From positions 248,001 to 312,000 of the forward strand of contig CAJJKN010000001.1 in NCBI GenBank assembly GCA_905188085.1: a stretch of 64,000 bases of DNA, given 5' to 3'. The position numbers were made by a program, and so were the translations under genes. Positions 8,555 to 17,306 of this stretch are shown here, one piece after another. Source of the stretch: an uncultured Bacillota bacterium (GTDB lineage Bacteria; Bacillota; Clostridia; Christensenellales; QAND01). A model generated the notes under the pieces. That model was not told the origin of the DNA. It searched no databases and saw only the letters and a program-made list of their open reading frames with translations. Numbering within the stretch: the first letter of the stretch is position 1; the number at the start of each line of letters is the position of its first letter.

Positions 8555-11500
8555 GCAGGGTCACTCCCTTGCAAAGGCGTTTCGGGCATAAGGGTTTCAT
8601 CCGGCTCGTCTTCCGGGTCCTGCGGCTTTAACGGCTTTTTATGCATCAATTGATACAACACAGGCACCAGATAGAGGGTAAGCAGGGTGGCATAGATCAG
8701 TCCGCCGATGGTGGTGATGGCCATGGGGCGCATCATGGCAGCGCCGGCGCTGGGATCCAAACACATGGTGGACATGGCGATGATGGTGGTAAGCGCCGTC
8801 ATCAAAATGGGGCGCAGGCGGTCTTTCCCGGCCTGCAAAAGGGCGGATTGGGTATCTACGCCCTCACGGCGCAGCTGATTGACATAATCCACAAAGACAA
8901 TGCCGTTGTTTACCACGATCCCGGCCAGAATGATGAGCCCGATCAACGCTACGGTGCTGACGGGGTTGCCGGTGAGCATGAGCGCCAAAAAGCCGCCCGT
9001 GAACGCCAGCGGGATGGTAAACATGATGATAAACGGGCTGAGCAGCGATTGGAACTGCGCTACCATGACCAGATAGATAAACACAACGGCCAACGCCATC
9101 ATCAAAAGCAGGTTGCTGAAGGTATCTTCGATCATTTCGTTTTGCCCGGCCATTTGCACACGGCAGCCGTCCGGCAAGGACAGCGCTTCCAGCTGAGGCT
9201 CCAGCGCCTGGTTGATTTTGCCGATGTTGTATCCTTTTAGCAATTGGGCAGAGACGGTAACATACCGTTCCTGGCCGCTGCGGGTGATGGAATCAAAGCC
9301 CTGTTTCATGGAAAAATCCGCAACATCCGAAAGGGAAACGGATTTTCCCTGGGCGTTTTCCACCTTCATTTGCCGCAACGTTTTTTCGTTGACGGTATCG
9401 CCGCTATGCACATAGATTTCATAGGTAGATCCGTTTTGCGTAAGAGAGGTGGCAGCAGAGGGCTGTTTGATTTCCTGCTGCACGGCAGCATAGATTTGCC
9501 CGGTGGTCAGCCCTTTTTTGATGGCGGCGGTTTTGTCTACGGTGATGCGCAGTTCCGGTGTTTTTTTGCCAAGGCCGTCGTCTATTTCCGTAACGCCTTC
9601 GGTGTCTTTCAACAGCGCGGTAATTTTTTGAGCGCTTTCGCGCAGGGCATCCAGATCCGAACCGAACACCTCGATGGAAACGGCATCGCCCGTCATAGAG
9701 GAAAGGTCCGCCCCCTGGGAATTGATGGAGATTTCCGCTTGGATGGCGGCGGTCTGCTGGCGAAGCTGTTCGGCAACTTCCGTGGTGCTGGCGGAGCGAT
9801 CGTCTTTTAACAAAACATAGACGCTTGTGGCATCGCCGCCCATCATGCTCATCAGCCCGGCGCTGCCGGAAGAGCCCAGAACGCCGACGGTTTCCACGTT
9901 TTCATTTTCCAGCAGCGTATCGGAAAGCTGCGAGAGCGTTTGGCGGGTTTGGGCTTCGGTGGCGTCCTCCGGCAGAGTGACGGATAGGGTAAGCTGGCCC
10001 ATATCATTGGCGGGAAACAGTTCCGTACCTAAGCGGAACACGCCGAACATGCTGACGCCCAAAAGCGCGACGACCAGGACGATCACCCAGGCTTTATGCT
10101 GCAAGGTGAAAGAAAGGGAACGCTGATAGGCGCGGTTGAGTTTATCAAAGGTTTTATTTTTTCGGGCCGGTTGGCGGCGAAGCACGGTGGCAGCGCCGGC
10201 AGGCACCAGCGTCAGCGCCACAACGAGGCTGGCCAGCAGGGAATAGGCGATGGTAAGCCCCATGTCCGCAAAGATCTGCCGTGTGATCCCCTGCACAAAA
10301 AGGATGGGGACAAAGACGATGACGGTGGTCAGCGTGGAGGAGAAGATGGCGCCGGTTACCTGTTTTGCGCCCTGAATGGCGGCCTTGCGGGGCGGAACGC
10401 CTATGCTGCGCAGCCGATAGATATTTTCAATGACAACGATGGAGTTATCCACCAACATGCCAACGCCCAACGCCAAGCCGCTCATGGAGATGATATTGAG
10501 CGTAACGCCGCTGAAATACATCAGCACAAACGCCGTAACCACGCTGACGATGATGCTGGCGCCGACGATGACGGTGGGCTTCCAGTCCTTTAAGAACAAC
10601 AGAAGGATGACGATGGCCAAAAGCCCGCCGGAGATAAGGTTGGAAACGATGGTGTTGATCATAATGCCGACATATTCGCCCTGATCCATGAGGGTTGTCA
10701 GATGCACGTTGGGATGTTCGGCCTGAATGGCGGCCATTTTATCCGCCACGCTTTGCGTCACTTCGGCGGTGGAATAATTGGGCTGTTTTTGCAGCATGAG
10801 CACAACGGCATCTTCGCCGTTTACCTTGGTATACAATTCATCGCTGTTGTCCGCTACGGTAACGTCCGCCACGTCTTCGATGGTTACATCGCCTACGCTG
10901 GGCAGGTTCATCAGCACCAATTGGCCGATGGCTTTGGGGTCGTTGATTTTATCGCCCACGCGCACCAGCACATCGCTGCCTTCATCGTCCACACTGCCGG
11001 CCGGCATGCTGAAGTTTTGTCCTTTTAACACGCCTTCCAGCATTTCCGTGGTAATTTCAATTTTGGGAGATTTGATGCTGGGCATGTTTTGGTTGATCTG
11101 CTCGCGGATTTGCGCTTCGGCAGCGGCTTTATCCACCCCTTCGGGCAGCTGAGAAAGCTGAGCCTGCACTTGCTGTTCGATGGCGCTGTTGGCTTTGCGG
11201 TTGACATAGCCGCGCAGCTTACTGTTGATTTTATTGACTTTGGATTGGTTGATGGTAATGCTGATCTGGTTTTCCACCAGCCCGCTGGCGCTGACGGAGG
11301 CCACGCCTTCGGTGGTTTTCAATTCCGGGAGGATGGTATCGTTGATATAGCTGCTGGATTGGCCGATGGCCTGCCCTTCCACGGAAACGGACACCGCCAT
11401 GATGGGCATCATGTTTGGGTTCAACTTCATGATGGTGGGGTTACCGGCGTCCTCCGGCAGGGCATTTTTAATCAGATCCAGCATTTCGCGCATATCCGTT

Positions 11501-11811
11501 ACACAGGCATCCATTTCGGCATTTTCTGTGAATTTCAAAACCACCATGGAGCTGTTTTCCTGGGAAATAGAGCTGACTTCTTCCACATTGCTGACACTGG
11601 CCATCGCCTGTTCGATGGGGGCGGTGACGGTGGATTCTATTTCCTCCGGCGAAGCGCCGATGTAGGTGGTGGAGACAATGGCATACGGCAAATTCATGCT
11701 GGGCAGCATATCCACTGTCATGTTAGTATAGCTGACGCCGCCTAAAATGGCGATGATAATGATAGCCACCAAGACGGTGAGCGGCTTTTTGACGCTATAT
11801 TTGGACAACAT
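8551..11811 (-). CDS. RND-family efflux transporter (AcrB/SwrC-like)
   Basis: 1086 residues, full family length. It starts with the usual first helix (KPLTVLVAIIIIAILGGVSY), followed by a porter domain, helices 2-6 including ALGVGMLVDNSIVVIENIYR with the proton-relay acidic pair, and the duplicated second half ending in LIILAGIVVNNGIVFVDYVNQLRREG. It is expected to export drugs, lipids or surfactin-like compounds using the proton gradient. No membrane-fusion partner or outer-membrane channel is encoded nearby, as is usual in Gram-positive bacteria. A GGGAGGA site precedes the ATG. Confidence 0.93.
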   Translation of the reverse strand: MLSKYSVKKPLTVLVAIIIIAILGGVSYTNMTVDMLPSMNLPYAIVSTTYIGASPEEIESTVTAPIEQAMASVSNVEEVSSISQENSSMVVLKFTENAEMDACVTDMREMLDLIKNALPEDAGNPTIMKLNPNMMPIMAVSVSVEGQAIGQSSSYINDTILPELKTTEGVASVSASGLVENQISITINQSKVNKINSKLRGYVNRKANSAIEQQVQAQLSQLPEGVDKAAAEAQIREQINQNMPSIKSPKIEITTEMLEGVLKGQNFSMPAGSVDDEGSDVLVRVGDKINDPKAIGQLVLMNLPSVGDVTIEDVADVTVADNSDELYTKVNGEDAVVLMLQKQPNYSTAEVTQSVADKMAAIQAEHPNVHLTTLMDQGEYVGIMINTIVSNLISGGLLAIVILLLFLKDWKPTVIVGASIIVSVVTAFVLMYFSGVTLNIISMSGLALGVGMLVDNSIVVIENIYRLRSIGVPPRKAAIQGAKQVTGAIFSSTLTTVIVFVPILFVQGITRQIFADMGLTIAYSLLASLVVALTLVPAGAATVLRRQPARKNKTFDKLNRAYQRSLSFTLQHKAWVIVLVVALLGVSMFGVFRLGTELFPANDMGQLTLSVTLPEDATEAQTRQTLSQLSDTLLENENVETVGVLGSSGSAGLMSMMGGDATSVYVLLKDDRSASTTEVAEQLRQQTAAIQAEISINSQGADLSSMTGDAVSIEVFGSDLDALRESAQKITALLKDTEGVTEIDDGLGKKTPELRITVDKTAAIKKGLTTGQIYAAVQQEIKQPSAATSLTQNGSTYEIYVHSGDTVNEKTLRQMKVENAQGKSVSLSDVADFSMKQGFDSITRSGQERYVTVSAQLLKGYNIGKINQALEPQLEALSLPDGCRVQMAGQNEMIEDTFSNLLLMMALAVVFIYLVMVAQFQSLLSPFIIMFTIPLAFTGGFLALMLTGNPVSTVALIGLIILAGIVVNNGIVFVDYVNQLRREGVDTQSALLQAGKDRLRPILMTALTTIIAMSTMCLDPSAGAAMMRPMAITTIGGLIYATLLTLYLVPVLYQLMHKKPLKPQDPEDEPDETLMPETPLQGSDPA

Positions 11812-11833
11812 ATACAGAGTCCTCCCACAATAC

Positions 11834-11851
11834 TGACCGACTGGTCGGTCA
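11834..11851. promoter_or_regulatory. TetR-type operator
   Basis: TGACCGA and TCGGTCA are perfect seven-base inverted arms separated by CTGG. The site lies between the -10 box and the start codon of the RND gene, where a bound repressor would block transcription. Core and spacing match classical TetR/AcrR-family operators. Confidence 0.82.
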
Positions 11852-11864
11852 AACTCTGTTTTTT

Positions 11865-11892
11865 ATTATAGAAAGTCCGCAGGCAATGTCAA
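11865..11892 (-). promoter_or_regulatory. Sigma-A promoter of the RND-tetR-ybaK operon
   Basis: On the - strand TTGACA (11892-11887), a 16-base spacer and TATAAT (11870-11865). The operator begins 14 bases downstream of the -10 box. Confidence 0.8.
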
Positions 11893-11933
11893 TATAAAAG
11901 ACGGTTTTTTGAAAAACAGCGCAAAAAAGGGGA

Positions 11934-11960
11934 AAAGAAAAACCGCCGAAACGGCGGTTG
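11934..11960 (-). terminator. Terminator of ddh
   Basis: AACCGCCG/CGGCGGTT hairpin; on the - strand it is followed by TTTTTCTTTT. Confidence 0.85.
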
Positions 11961-11977
11961 TTTTCTTAAAAATGGGA

Positions 11978-12958
11978 TTATAGCATATGTGCGCGCAATT
12001 CTTCCGGCGACTGTATGCTGAGAAGGCCGGGCGCAATATCAAACACGGTGCGGCAGCCGGATTCGCCCTTTTGAGACAGCCGGTAAGCGGCCCTGGCATA
12101 GCAGACAAGCACGCTGGAGGTGAATTCCGGATTGGAATCCAGCTTTAAGGAGAATTCCATGATGTGGCGGTTGTCATCGCCGGTTTGCCCGCTGTGAATG
12201 ACAAACCCGCCATGCGGAATGCCGCTGTGGTTTGCCCGCAATTCCTCTTCGGAGATGAAATGGACAGTGGTATCGTATTCATCAAAATAATTGGGCATGG
12301 TGACGATATCGTGGGTAACCTGCGCTGCATCCGCGCCGTCTTCCAGGACAACAAAACACTCACGCAGATGTTTTTGGCGGGTGGTGTAATCCTTTGTGGA
12401 GCCCCGGCGAATTTCTTCCATCACGGATTCTACCGGGATGGTATATTGTTTACCGTCTTTCACGCCTTTTACGCGGCGAATGGCATCCGAATGCCCCTGG
12501 CTGACGCCCTTGCCCCAAAACGTATAGGATTTGCCCTGCGGCAAAACGCAGTTCATATACAGGCGGTTGAGGGAGAACAGGCCGGGATCCCAACCGACGG
12601 AAATCACGCCCACTTTGCCGGAAGCTTTTAACGCGGCATCCATATCAGCAAAATAGGCGGGGATTTTGGCATGGGTATCAAAGCTGTCGATCACGTTAAA
12701 CAGCTTGGCAAGGGCGGGGCCCTGCTTGGGTAGGTCCGTTGCGGAACCGCCGCAGACAATCATAACGTCTATTTTATCCTGCCAGGCCTCTGCCTGTGAA
12801 AGGCTGACAACCGGCACGCCGCTTTTTACGGAAAGGGAGCCGGGGTCGCGCCGGGTAAATACGGCCACAAGCTCCATATCCGGATTATGGCTCAGCGCCA
12901 ATTCCACGCCTTTGCCCAGATTGCCGTAGCCGGCAATCCCGATTCTGATTTTATTCAT
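11978..12958 (-). CDS. ddh: meso-Diaminopimelate dehydrogenase
   Basis: 326 residues. It catalyses NADPH-dependent reductive amination of tetrahydrodipicolinate to meso-diaminopimelate in one step, for lysine and peptidoglycan. The N-terminal Rossmann motif is IGIAGYGNLGKG; family hallmarks are VCGGSATDLPKQGP, NVIDSFDTHAKIP, SVGWDPGLFSLNR and TFWGKGVSQGHSDAIRR. Length is normal for the family. It is a single gene with AAGGAGGA before the ATG and its own terminator. The presence of Ddh is common in Clostridia, alone or beside the acetylase or aminotransferase routes. Confidence 0.96.
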   Translation of the reverse strand: MNKIRIGIAGYGNLGKGVELALSHNPDMELVAVFTRRDPGSLSVKSGVPVVSLSQAEAWQDKIDVMIVCGGSATDLPKQGPALAKLFNVIDSFDTHAKIPAYFADMDAALKASGKVGVISVGWDPGLFSLNRLYMNCVLPQGKSYTFWGKGVSQGHSDAIRRVKGVKDGKQYTIPVESVMEEIRRGSTKDYTTRQKHLRECFVVLEDGADAAQVTHDIVTMPNYFDEYDTTVHFISEEELRANHSGIPHGGFVIHSGQTGDDNRHIMEFSLKLDSNPEFTSSVLVCYARAAYRLSQKGESGCRTVFDIAPGLLSIQSPEELRAHML

Positions 12959-13050
12959 AAAAAGGATCCTCCTTTAACAGATTCCGTGGGTAGCATACAA
13001 CAAAAGAAGATTGCCTGCAAGACAGGGCAGGCAAAAGGGGAAAGCGCCGA

Positions 13051-14148
13051 TCAACAGCAGCAATCCGCATCGCCATAATAATGGCCGATGGCGTCGGCGG
13101 CCCAGATGGCGTCTGCAATGTCGTCGGCCGTTACGTCAAAGGGCAAATTGTCCATGCAGCGCTGTTTGGCGGCCAATTCAGCAGCTTTGAGAATTTGTTC
13201 TTTGCCGGGATTATGCAGCCCCAGCGCGCACAGCGTGGTGGGCAGGCCGACGCTTTGGCAAAAATGCACAACCTCTTCCAATTCTTCTGCCGGCGCATTT
13301 TCCAACACGAGCTGCACCAGCGTGCCGAACGCCACTTTTTCCCCGTGATACATGGCGTGGGTTTCGGGGAAAAGGGACAAGCCGTCATGCACGGGGTGCG
13401 CTGCGGCCAAGCCGCCGCTTTCAAAGCCGATGCCGCTGAGCAGGGTGTTGGCTTCGATGACGTTTTCCACGGCCTTTGTGCAAAGGTGTTTTTCCACGGC
13501 CACTTTGGCGCGCAGGCCGTCTGACAAAAGCGTTTCATAGCACAATTGTGCCAGGGCCACCGACGCCAGCGTGCTTTTGGCGCGGGCGCTGTTGTTGCCG
13601 TCGCCGCGCTGGCAGGCGCGCGCTTCAAAGAACGTGGCCAGCGCATCGCCCATGCCGGCGACAAACAAACGCACCGGCGCATCGGCGATGACCTGGCTGT
13701 CTACCACGACGACATCGGGATTTTTGGCCATATGCATGGATTTTTCCGGCACACCGTCCGGCGTGTAGACAACGGCCACCGCGCTGCAAGGCGCATCGGT
13801 GGAAGCGATGGTGGGCACAATGGCAATCGGTGCGTTGGTTTGAATGCTCACGCATTTGGCAGTATCAAAAATTTTGCCGCCGCCCACGGCAACGAGAACA
13901 TCGCAACCGCTTTGCGTATATTGCGTCGTAACCCGGTCGATTTCCTGCTGGCAACATTCGCCGCCGAAAATTTCAAACACAACAGCACCGTTGAAACCAT
14001 CGGACAGAACTTTGCCAAAGCGTTTTTGGCCGGAAGAGCTGATCAAAATAAAAGGCTTTTGCCCCAGAGTCAGCACATATTGCGCCAAACGGGCCAATTC
14101 CCCTTTGCCCTGTACATACTTGGCAGGGCTGAGTAAAATCCTGGACAT
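13051..14148 (-). CDS. gldA: Glycerol dehydrogenase family (iron-containing alcohol dehydrogenase)
   Basis: 365 residues. The N-terminal ILLSPAKYVQGKGEL, VAVGGGKIFDTAK (nucleotide binding) and PTIASTDAPCSAVAVVYTPDG are typical of glycerol dehydrogenases, which oxidise glycerol to dihydroxyacetone with NAD+. The metal ligands expected of the family are seen as Asp in GMGDALATFFEAR and the two His in AAAHPVHDGL and THAMYHGEKVAFG. The chain ends in an unusual Cys-rich tail (ADCCC). No dihydroxyacetone kinase is adjacent, so the physiological substrate is uncertain. The ATG follows AAGGAGG. Confidence 0.9.
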   Translation of the reverse strand: MSRILLSPAKYVQGKGELARLAQYVLTLGQKPFILISSSGQKRFGKVLSDGFNGAVVFEIFGGECCQQEIDRVTTQYTQSGCDVLVAVGGGKIFDTAKCVSIQTNAPIAIVPTIASTDAPCSAVAVVYTPDGVPEKSMHMAKNPDVVVVDSQVIADAPVRLFVAGMGDALATFFEARACQRGDGNNSARAKSTLASVALAQLCYETLLSDGLRAKVAVEKHLCTKAVENVIEANTLLSGIGFESGGLAAAHPVHDGLSLFPETHAMYHGEKVAFGTLVQLVLENAPAEELEEVVHFCQSVGLPTTLCALGLHNPGKEQILKAAELAAKQRCMDNLPFDVTADDIADAIWAADAIGHYYGDADCCC

Positions 14149-14276
14149 GGAGATGCCTCCTTATAAAAGATACCTGTATTTTACCACGATGAACGGGAAG
14201 ATATAAAGCTTGGCTATGGATTTTCCCATAAGGTTGGGCTAAAATAAAATTTATCCGGTGAGAAAAGAGGAAAATG

Positions 14277-14708
14277 ATGGATTATGAAGCTTTGCGCTGT
14301 TATTTGAATGAAAACGATCCGTATAGCAAATACAGCCATGTGCAGGTTGTGAAGCTGGAGCCGGGTAAAAGCGAAGTGAAAATGGAAATAAGGCCGGAAA
14401 ACCAAAACTTTATGGGCTTTTTGCACGGCGGCGCGTTTTATACGCTGGCGGATGTAGCAGGCGGCGGAGCGCTGCTTTCCAACAACAGCCGGTGCGTAAC
14501 GCTGCAGGCGGACCTGCATTTTCTGCACCAGGTGCACGGCAAAACCATCACCGCATACGGCCGCTGTGTGCATATGGGGCATACCACGGGGACGGGGGTA
14601 AGCGAAGTGAAAATGGTGGACGAAACGGGAAATTGCGTGGCGGTATGCACCTGTACGATGTTTTTCACCGGGGAAAAGCTGGATATCCTGCTGAAAACGG
14701 AAAAGTAA
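14277..14708 (+). CDS. PaaI-family hotdog thioesterase
   Basis: 143 residues, single hotdog fold. MGFLHGGAFYTLADVAGGGAL is the family signature with the Asp used in catalysis. These enzymes hydrolyse acyl- or aryl-CoA esters. The AGAGG site at 14266-14270 favours the second of two adjacent ATG codons (14277; the first is 14274). It faces the TauE/SafE gene and shares a bidirectional terminator with it. Substrate unknown. Confidence 0.85.
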   Translation: MDYEALRCYLNENDPYSKYSHVQVVKLEPGKSEVKMEIRPENQNFMGFLHGGAFYTLADVAGGGALLSNNSRCVTLQADLHFLHQVHGKTITAYGRCVHMGHTTGTGVSEVKMVDETGNCVAVCTCTMFFTGEKLDILLKTEK

Positions 14709-14732
14709 AAAAAGGCCAAAGGGCCTTTTTTG
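14707..14732. terminator. Bidirectional terminator
   Basis: AAAAAAAGGCC/GGCCTTTTTT between the convergent thioesterase and TauE/SafE genes. Confidence 0.85.
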
Positions 14733-14745
14733 TTTGCGGGAAAAG

Positions 14746-15516
14746 TTAGAGGAAAAATTTCATGATTACCATGGCGGCACCCAAAACGGTAAGCACGATG
14801 CCGGTGATGCGGTTGAGCTTGGCGGGCTCTGCCTTGTTTGCAAACAGAGCGGCGATGCGCGCGCCCAAAAGCGTAAACAATACACAGCAGACAAGCGCAA
14901 ACAGATCCGGCATGCCGCCGATGGCAATATGGGAGACAGCGCCGGTGAGCGCGGTAAAGGTCATGATAAATACGCTGGTGCCAACGGCGGTTTTCAATTC
15001 ATAGCCTAAAACGCTGGTGAGGATAAGCAGCAGCATCATGCCGCCGCCGGCCCCTACAAAGCCGCAGATAAAGCCGATGACAACGCCGCAGACGATGGAT
15101 TGAACAGCCTTGGTTTTGGCGGATTTTGCGTTGGATTGTTCTTTGGTGGTCATCACGGGGCGAATTAAAAATTTGATGCCGAGCAGCAGCGTCATCACAA
15201 CGGAAAAGCCGCCCATCATCTGGTTTGGCACAACAGAGGCAATGTAGCTGCCCACCATGGTGAACACCAATACGCTGGCCAGCATAATCAAGCCGTTTTT
15301 CACATCCAGGTTTTTGTTTTTGCCATAGGTGTAGGCCGAAATGGCGGATGCCAACACATCCGAAGCTAAGGAAATGCCGACGGCCTGGTAGGCCGGCATA
15401 TTCAAAAACGTGATCAGCATGGGGGAGATCACGGCCGCGGCGGACAGCCCCGCCAGCCCCGTGCCGATGCCGGCGCCAAGGCCGGCCAACAGATAGATGA
15501 AAATTTCAAATGGCAT
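14746..15516 (-). CDS. TauE/SafE-family anion exporter
   Basis: 256 residues with about eight membrane helices. The two repeats typical of the family are GAGIGTGLAGLSAAAVISP at the start and GFICGFVGAGGGMMLLLILTSVLGYELKTAVGTSVFIM in the second half. Members move sulfite, sulfoacetate or other anions across the cytoplasmic membrane. GGAGG at 15526-15530 is nine bases from this ATG. The start overlaps the end of the marR gene by 11 bases, so the regulator upstream most likely controls this transporter. Substrate cannot be read from the sequence. Confidence 0.85.
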   Translation of the reverse strand: MPFEIFIYLLAGLGAGIGTGLAGLSAAAVISPMLITFLNMPAYQAVGISLASDVLASAISAYTYGKNKNLDVKNGLIMLASVLVFTMVGSYIASVVPNQMMGGFSVVMTLLLGIKFLIRPVMTTKEQSNAKSAKTKAVQSIVCGVVIGFICGFVGAGGGMMLLLILTSVLGYELKTAVGTSVFIMTFTALTGAVSHIAIGGMPDLFALVCCVLFTLLGARIAALFANKAEPAKLNRITGIVLTVLGAAMVIMKFFL

Positions 15517-15952
15517 GGGACAATGCCTCCTGTAAATTCTGATGTATTTTTGCAAAAACGCCGTCCATCATATTTTTTTCTGCCGGCGTGATGTTTTGAT
15601 ATAACAGCGAAAGACAGTTTGCCTGGGCGGTTTGGGCGGCCGAAACGGCAGGCTCGGCCGCGCTTGTGAGGCTGAGATGGATACACCGCCGATCTTTTTC
15701 ATCATGGCAGGCGGATAAAAACCCTCTGGCGGATAAACCATCGACGGATTTGCAGACCTGGGATTTGGAAAGCCCGCGCAGCTCTACGATGTCTTTGGCG
15801 GTATCATAGGGCGCATTGTTGGCCAGAAAAAGCAAAACATCCACTTCGTTTTTGGTTAAACCATACGCGGTGCAGACAGGATCCAGCTGCAAATAATAAA
15901 GCTTTTTCAGTTGCTGGCTATGCAAAAGCAAATTTGTATAGGTGTTTGGCAT
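15506..15952 (-). CDS. MarR-family regulator
   Basis: 148 residues. The winged helix is visible as AKDIVELRGLSKSQVCKSVDGLSARGFLSACHDEKDRRCIHLSLT, with the conserved wing DEKDRR. It heads a two-gene operon with the TauE/SafE exporter. GGAGG lies five bases before the ATG at 15952; an upstream TTG (15964) would overlap that site and is less likely. A short inverted repeat is found just upstream (15968-15983). Confidence 0.9.
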   Translation of the reverse strand: MPNTYTNLLLHSQQLKKLYYLQLDPVCTAYGLTKNEVDVLLFLANNAPYDTAKDIVELRGLSKSQVCKSVDGLSARGFLSACHDEKDRRCIHLSLTSAAEPAVSAAQTAQANCLSLLYQNITPAEKNMMDGVFAKIHQNLQEALSHAI

Positions 15953-15967
15953 AGAGACCTCCAAACA

Positions 15968-15983
15968 AGTTCATTTTAGAACT
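15968..15983. promoter_or_regulatory. Candidate MarR operator
   Basis: AGTTC (15968-15972) and GAACT (15979-15983) with an AT-only six-base spacer, immediately upstream of the marR ribosome site. Size and symmetry suit a MarR dimer. Confidence 0.45.
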
Positions 15984-16025
15984 ATTTTGAGGCTATTATA
16001 AAACAGATTGAGAAAAAGTCAATAC

Positions 16026-16053
16026 AAAAAAAGGACGGAGGTGCCGTCCTTTT
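16026..16053 (-). terminator. Terminator of the HD-domain gene
   Basis: AAAGGACGG/CCGTCCTTT hairpin with T-rich ends, downstream of the - strand gene. Confidence 0.8.
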
Positions 16054-16063
16054 GAAACAGGGA

Positions 16064-16555
16064 TTATAAAAACATGGTTTTCAGCAGTTTTATGCCGGTT
16101 TGCGTTTGAAAGCAGCGGGCCAAGGCATGTTCGATGGCATCGCGGCTGCTGCCATCTTCATAGAGGTTGACGAGAAAATCCGCCTCCACCAAAATGCGGT
16201 AATCCAGGCCGTCAATTTGCGTGTAGGTATGATGATGACCTACGAGATAACACACGCGGTCTATCATTTCGCAGGGCAAATCGTAACGCGACAGCAATTG
16301 CCGGGCCTTGGGTGGCCCTTCGATTTCCTGATAGCGGCCGGCGCTGCTGTTGTATTTGGCACGGCTGGGGTTGATGCCGATATCATGAACCAGCGCAGCC
16401 AATTCCAGCGTAAGCTGGGTGGTATCATCCAGCCTTTCGGTTTGGCCGATCAGGCGGGCAAAATCATGCACTTTTATAAGATGTTGAATGTGTTTGGGCT
16501 GGCCGGCTTCATATTCGATCATATCGAAAAGAACGGCATTTAGAAGATCCTGCAT
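16064..16555 (-). CDS. HD-domain phosphohydrolase
   Basis: 163 residues. Metal-binding motifs of the HD superfamily are in order: HLIKVHDFARLIG, ALVHDIGI (the HD pair), VGHHHTY and EADFLVNL. The family hydrolyses phosphomonoesters of nucleotides or related compounds. AAAGGAG precedes the ATG. The adjacent NUDIX gene ends 17 bases upstream on the same strand, so both may be house-cleaning hydrolases of one transcript. Substrate unknown. Confidence 0.85.
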   Translation of the reverse strand: MQDLLNAVLFDMIEYEAGQPKHIQHLIKVHDFARLIGQTERLDDTTQLTLELAALVHDIGINPSRAKYNSSAGRYQEIEGPPKARQLLSRYDLPCEMIDRVCYLVGHHHTYTQIDGLDYRILVEADFLVNLYEDGSSRDAIEHALARCFQTQTGIKLLKTMFL

Positions 16556-16572
16556 TGCGAATGCTCCTTTAC

Positions 16573-17142
16573 TTAGATTTTAACGAGCAGCGTTTTGGCG
16601 CTTTGAATCAGGGATTGATAGATCGGCAGCATAAAAGGCTCGCCGCACAGCGTTTCCAAAGAGGCAAGGGGCAGCCAGCGCACGGCCGAGTTTTCCTCCG
16701 GGCAAACGGAAAGCGGCGCGTTTTCATCGGCCGTAAAGACAAACGCAGCATTTAAATGCAGATGGGGCGCAACGGGGTTTCCGCGCTTTTCATGCGCTTT
16801 TACGCAGAGTACATCCCAACGAACAGGATAGGGTGAAAGCGGGCGCAGTGCGCCAAGGCCGGTTTCCTCTTCGGCTTCTTTGAGTGCCACGGACAGAAAA
16901 TCCGTTTCGCCATCGGTATGTCCGCCCGTCCAGCTCCAGGATTGATAGATGTTATGATATACCATCAGCGTGTGCGTTTTTTGCTCATTTAAGATCAGCG
17001 AAGAAGCAGTGAAATGACACAGCGGATTTTCCCGGGTATATAGCGCTGTGCCAAAGGCTTCATAGGCAAATTCAATCTGCACTTTTGCGGCTTTTTGCGC
17101 CGGGCAATCCGGCTGGTATCGGCTGAGAATCTCTAAAGGCAT
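16573..17142 (-). CDS. NUDIX hydrolase
   Basis: 189 residues. The NUDIX box reads GGHTDGETDFLSVAL followed by KEAEEETGL, with the metal-binding EAEEE core; Lys replaces the usual Arg and the first Glu is displaced, as in the GGHxDGD subgroup. NUDIX enzymes cleave nucleoside diphosphates linked to another moiety. The N-terminal segment (PLEILSRYQPDCPAQKAAKVQIEFA) precedes a beta grasp. GGAGG precedes the ATG; the HD gene follows 17 bases downstream. Confidence 0.88.
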   Translation of the reverse strand: MPLEILSRYQPDCPAQKAAKVQIEFAYEAFGTALYTRENPLCHFTASSLILNEQKTHTLMVYHNIYQSWSWTGGHTDGETDFLSVALKEAEEETGLGALRPLSPYPVRWDVLCVKAHEKRGNPVAPHLHLNAAFVFTADENAPLSVCPEENSAVRWLPLASLETLCGEPFMLPIYQSLIQSAKTLLVKI

Positions 17143-17251
17143 GAAAAGCCTCCTTCTTATAAGACGAAAATGTTAAACGGGCAAAGCCGCAAAGAATCAA
17201 TAAATACAGTATACCATGGCAAAGGGGATAAGGCAGACCGGTTCTTTTAAC

Positions 17252-17283
17252 AAAAAAGAGCCGGAATGGAGAGCGGCTCTTTT
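17252..17283 (-). terminator. Terminator of the DUF1349 gene
   Basis: AAAAGAGCCG/CGGCTCTTTT type stem with a short loop downstream of the - strand gene. Confidence 0.8.
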
Positions 17284-17306
17284 GCTATATGGGAAAGAGG
17301 ATAAAA

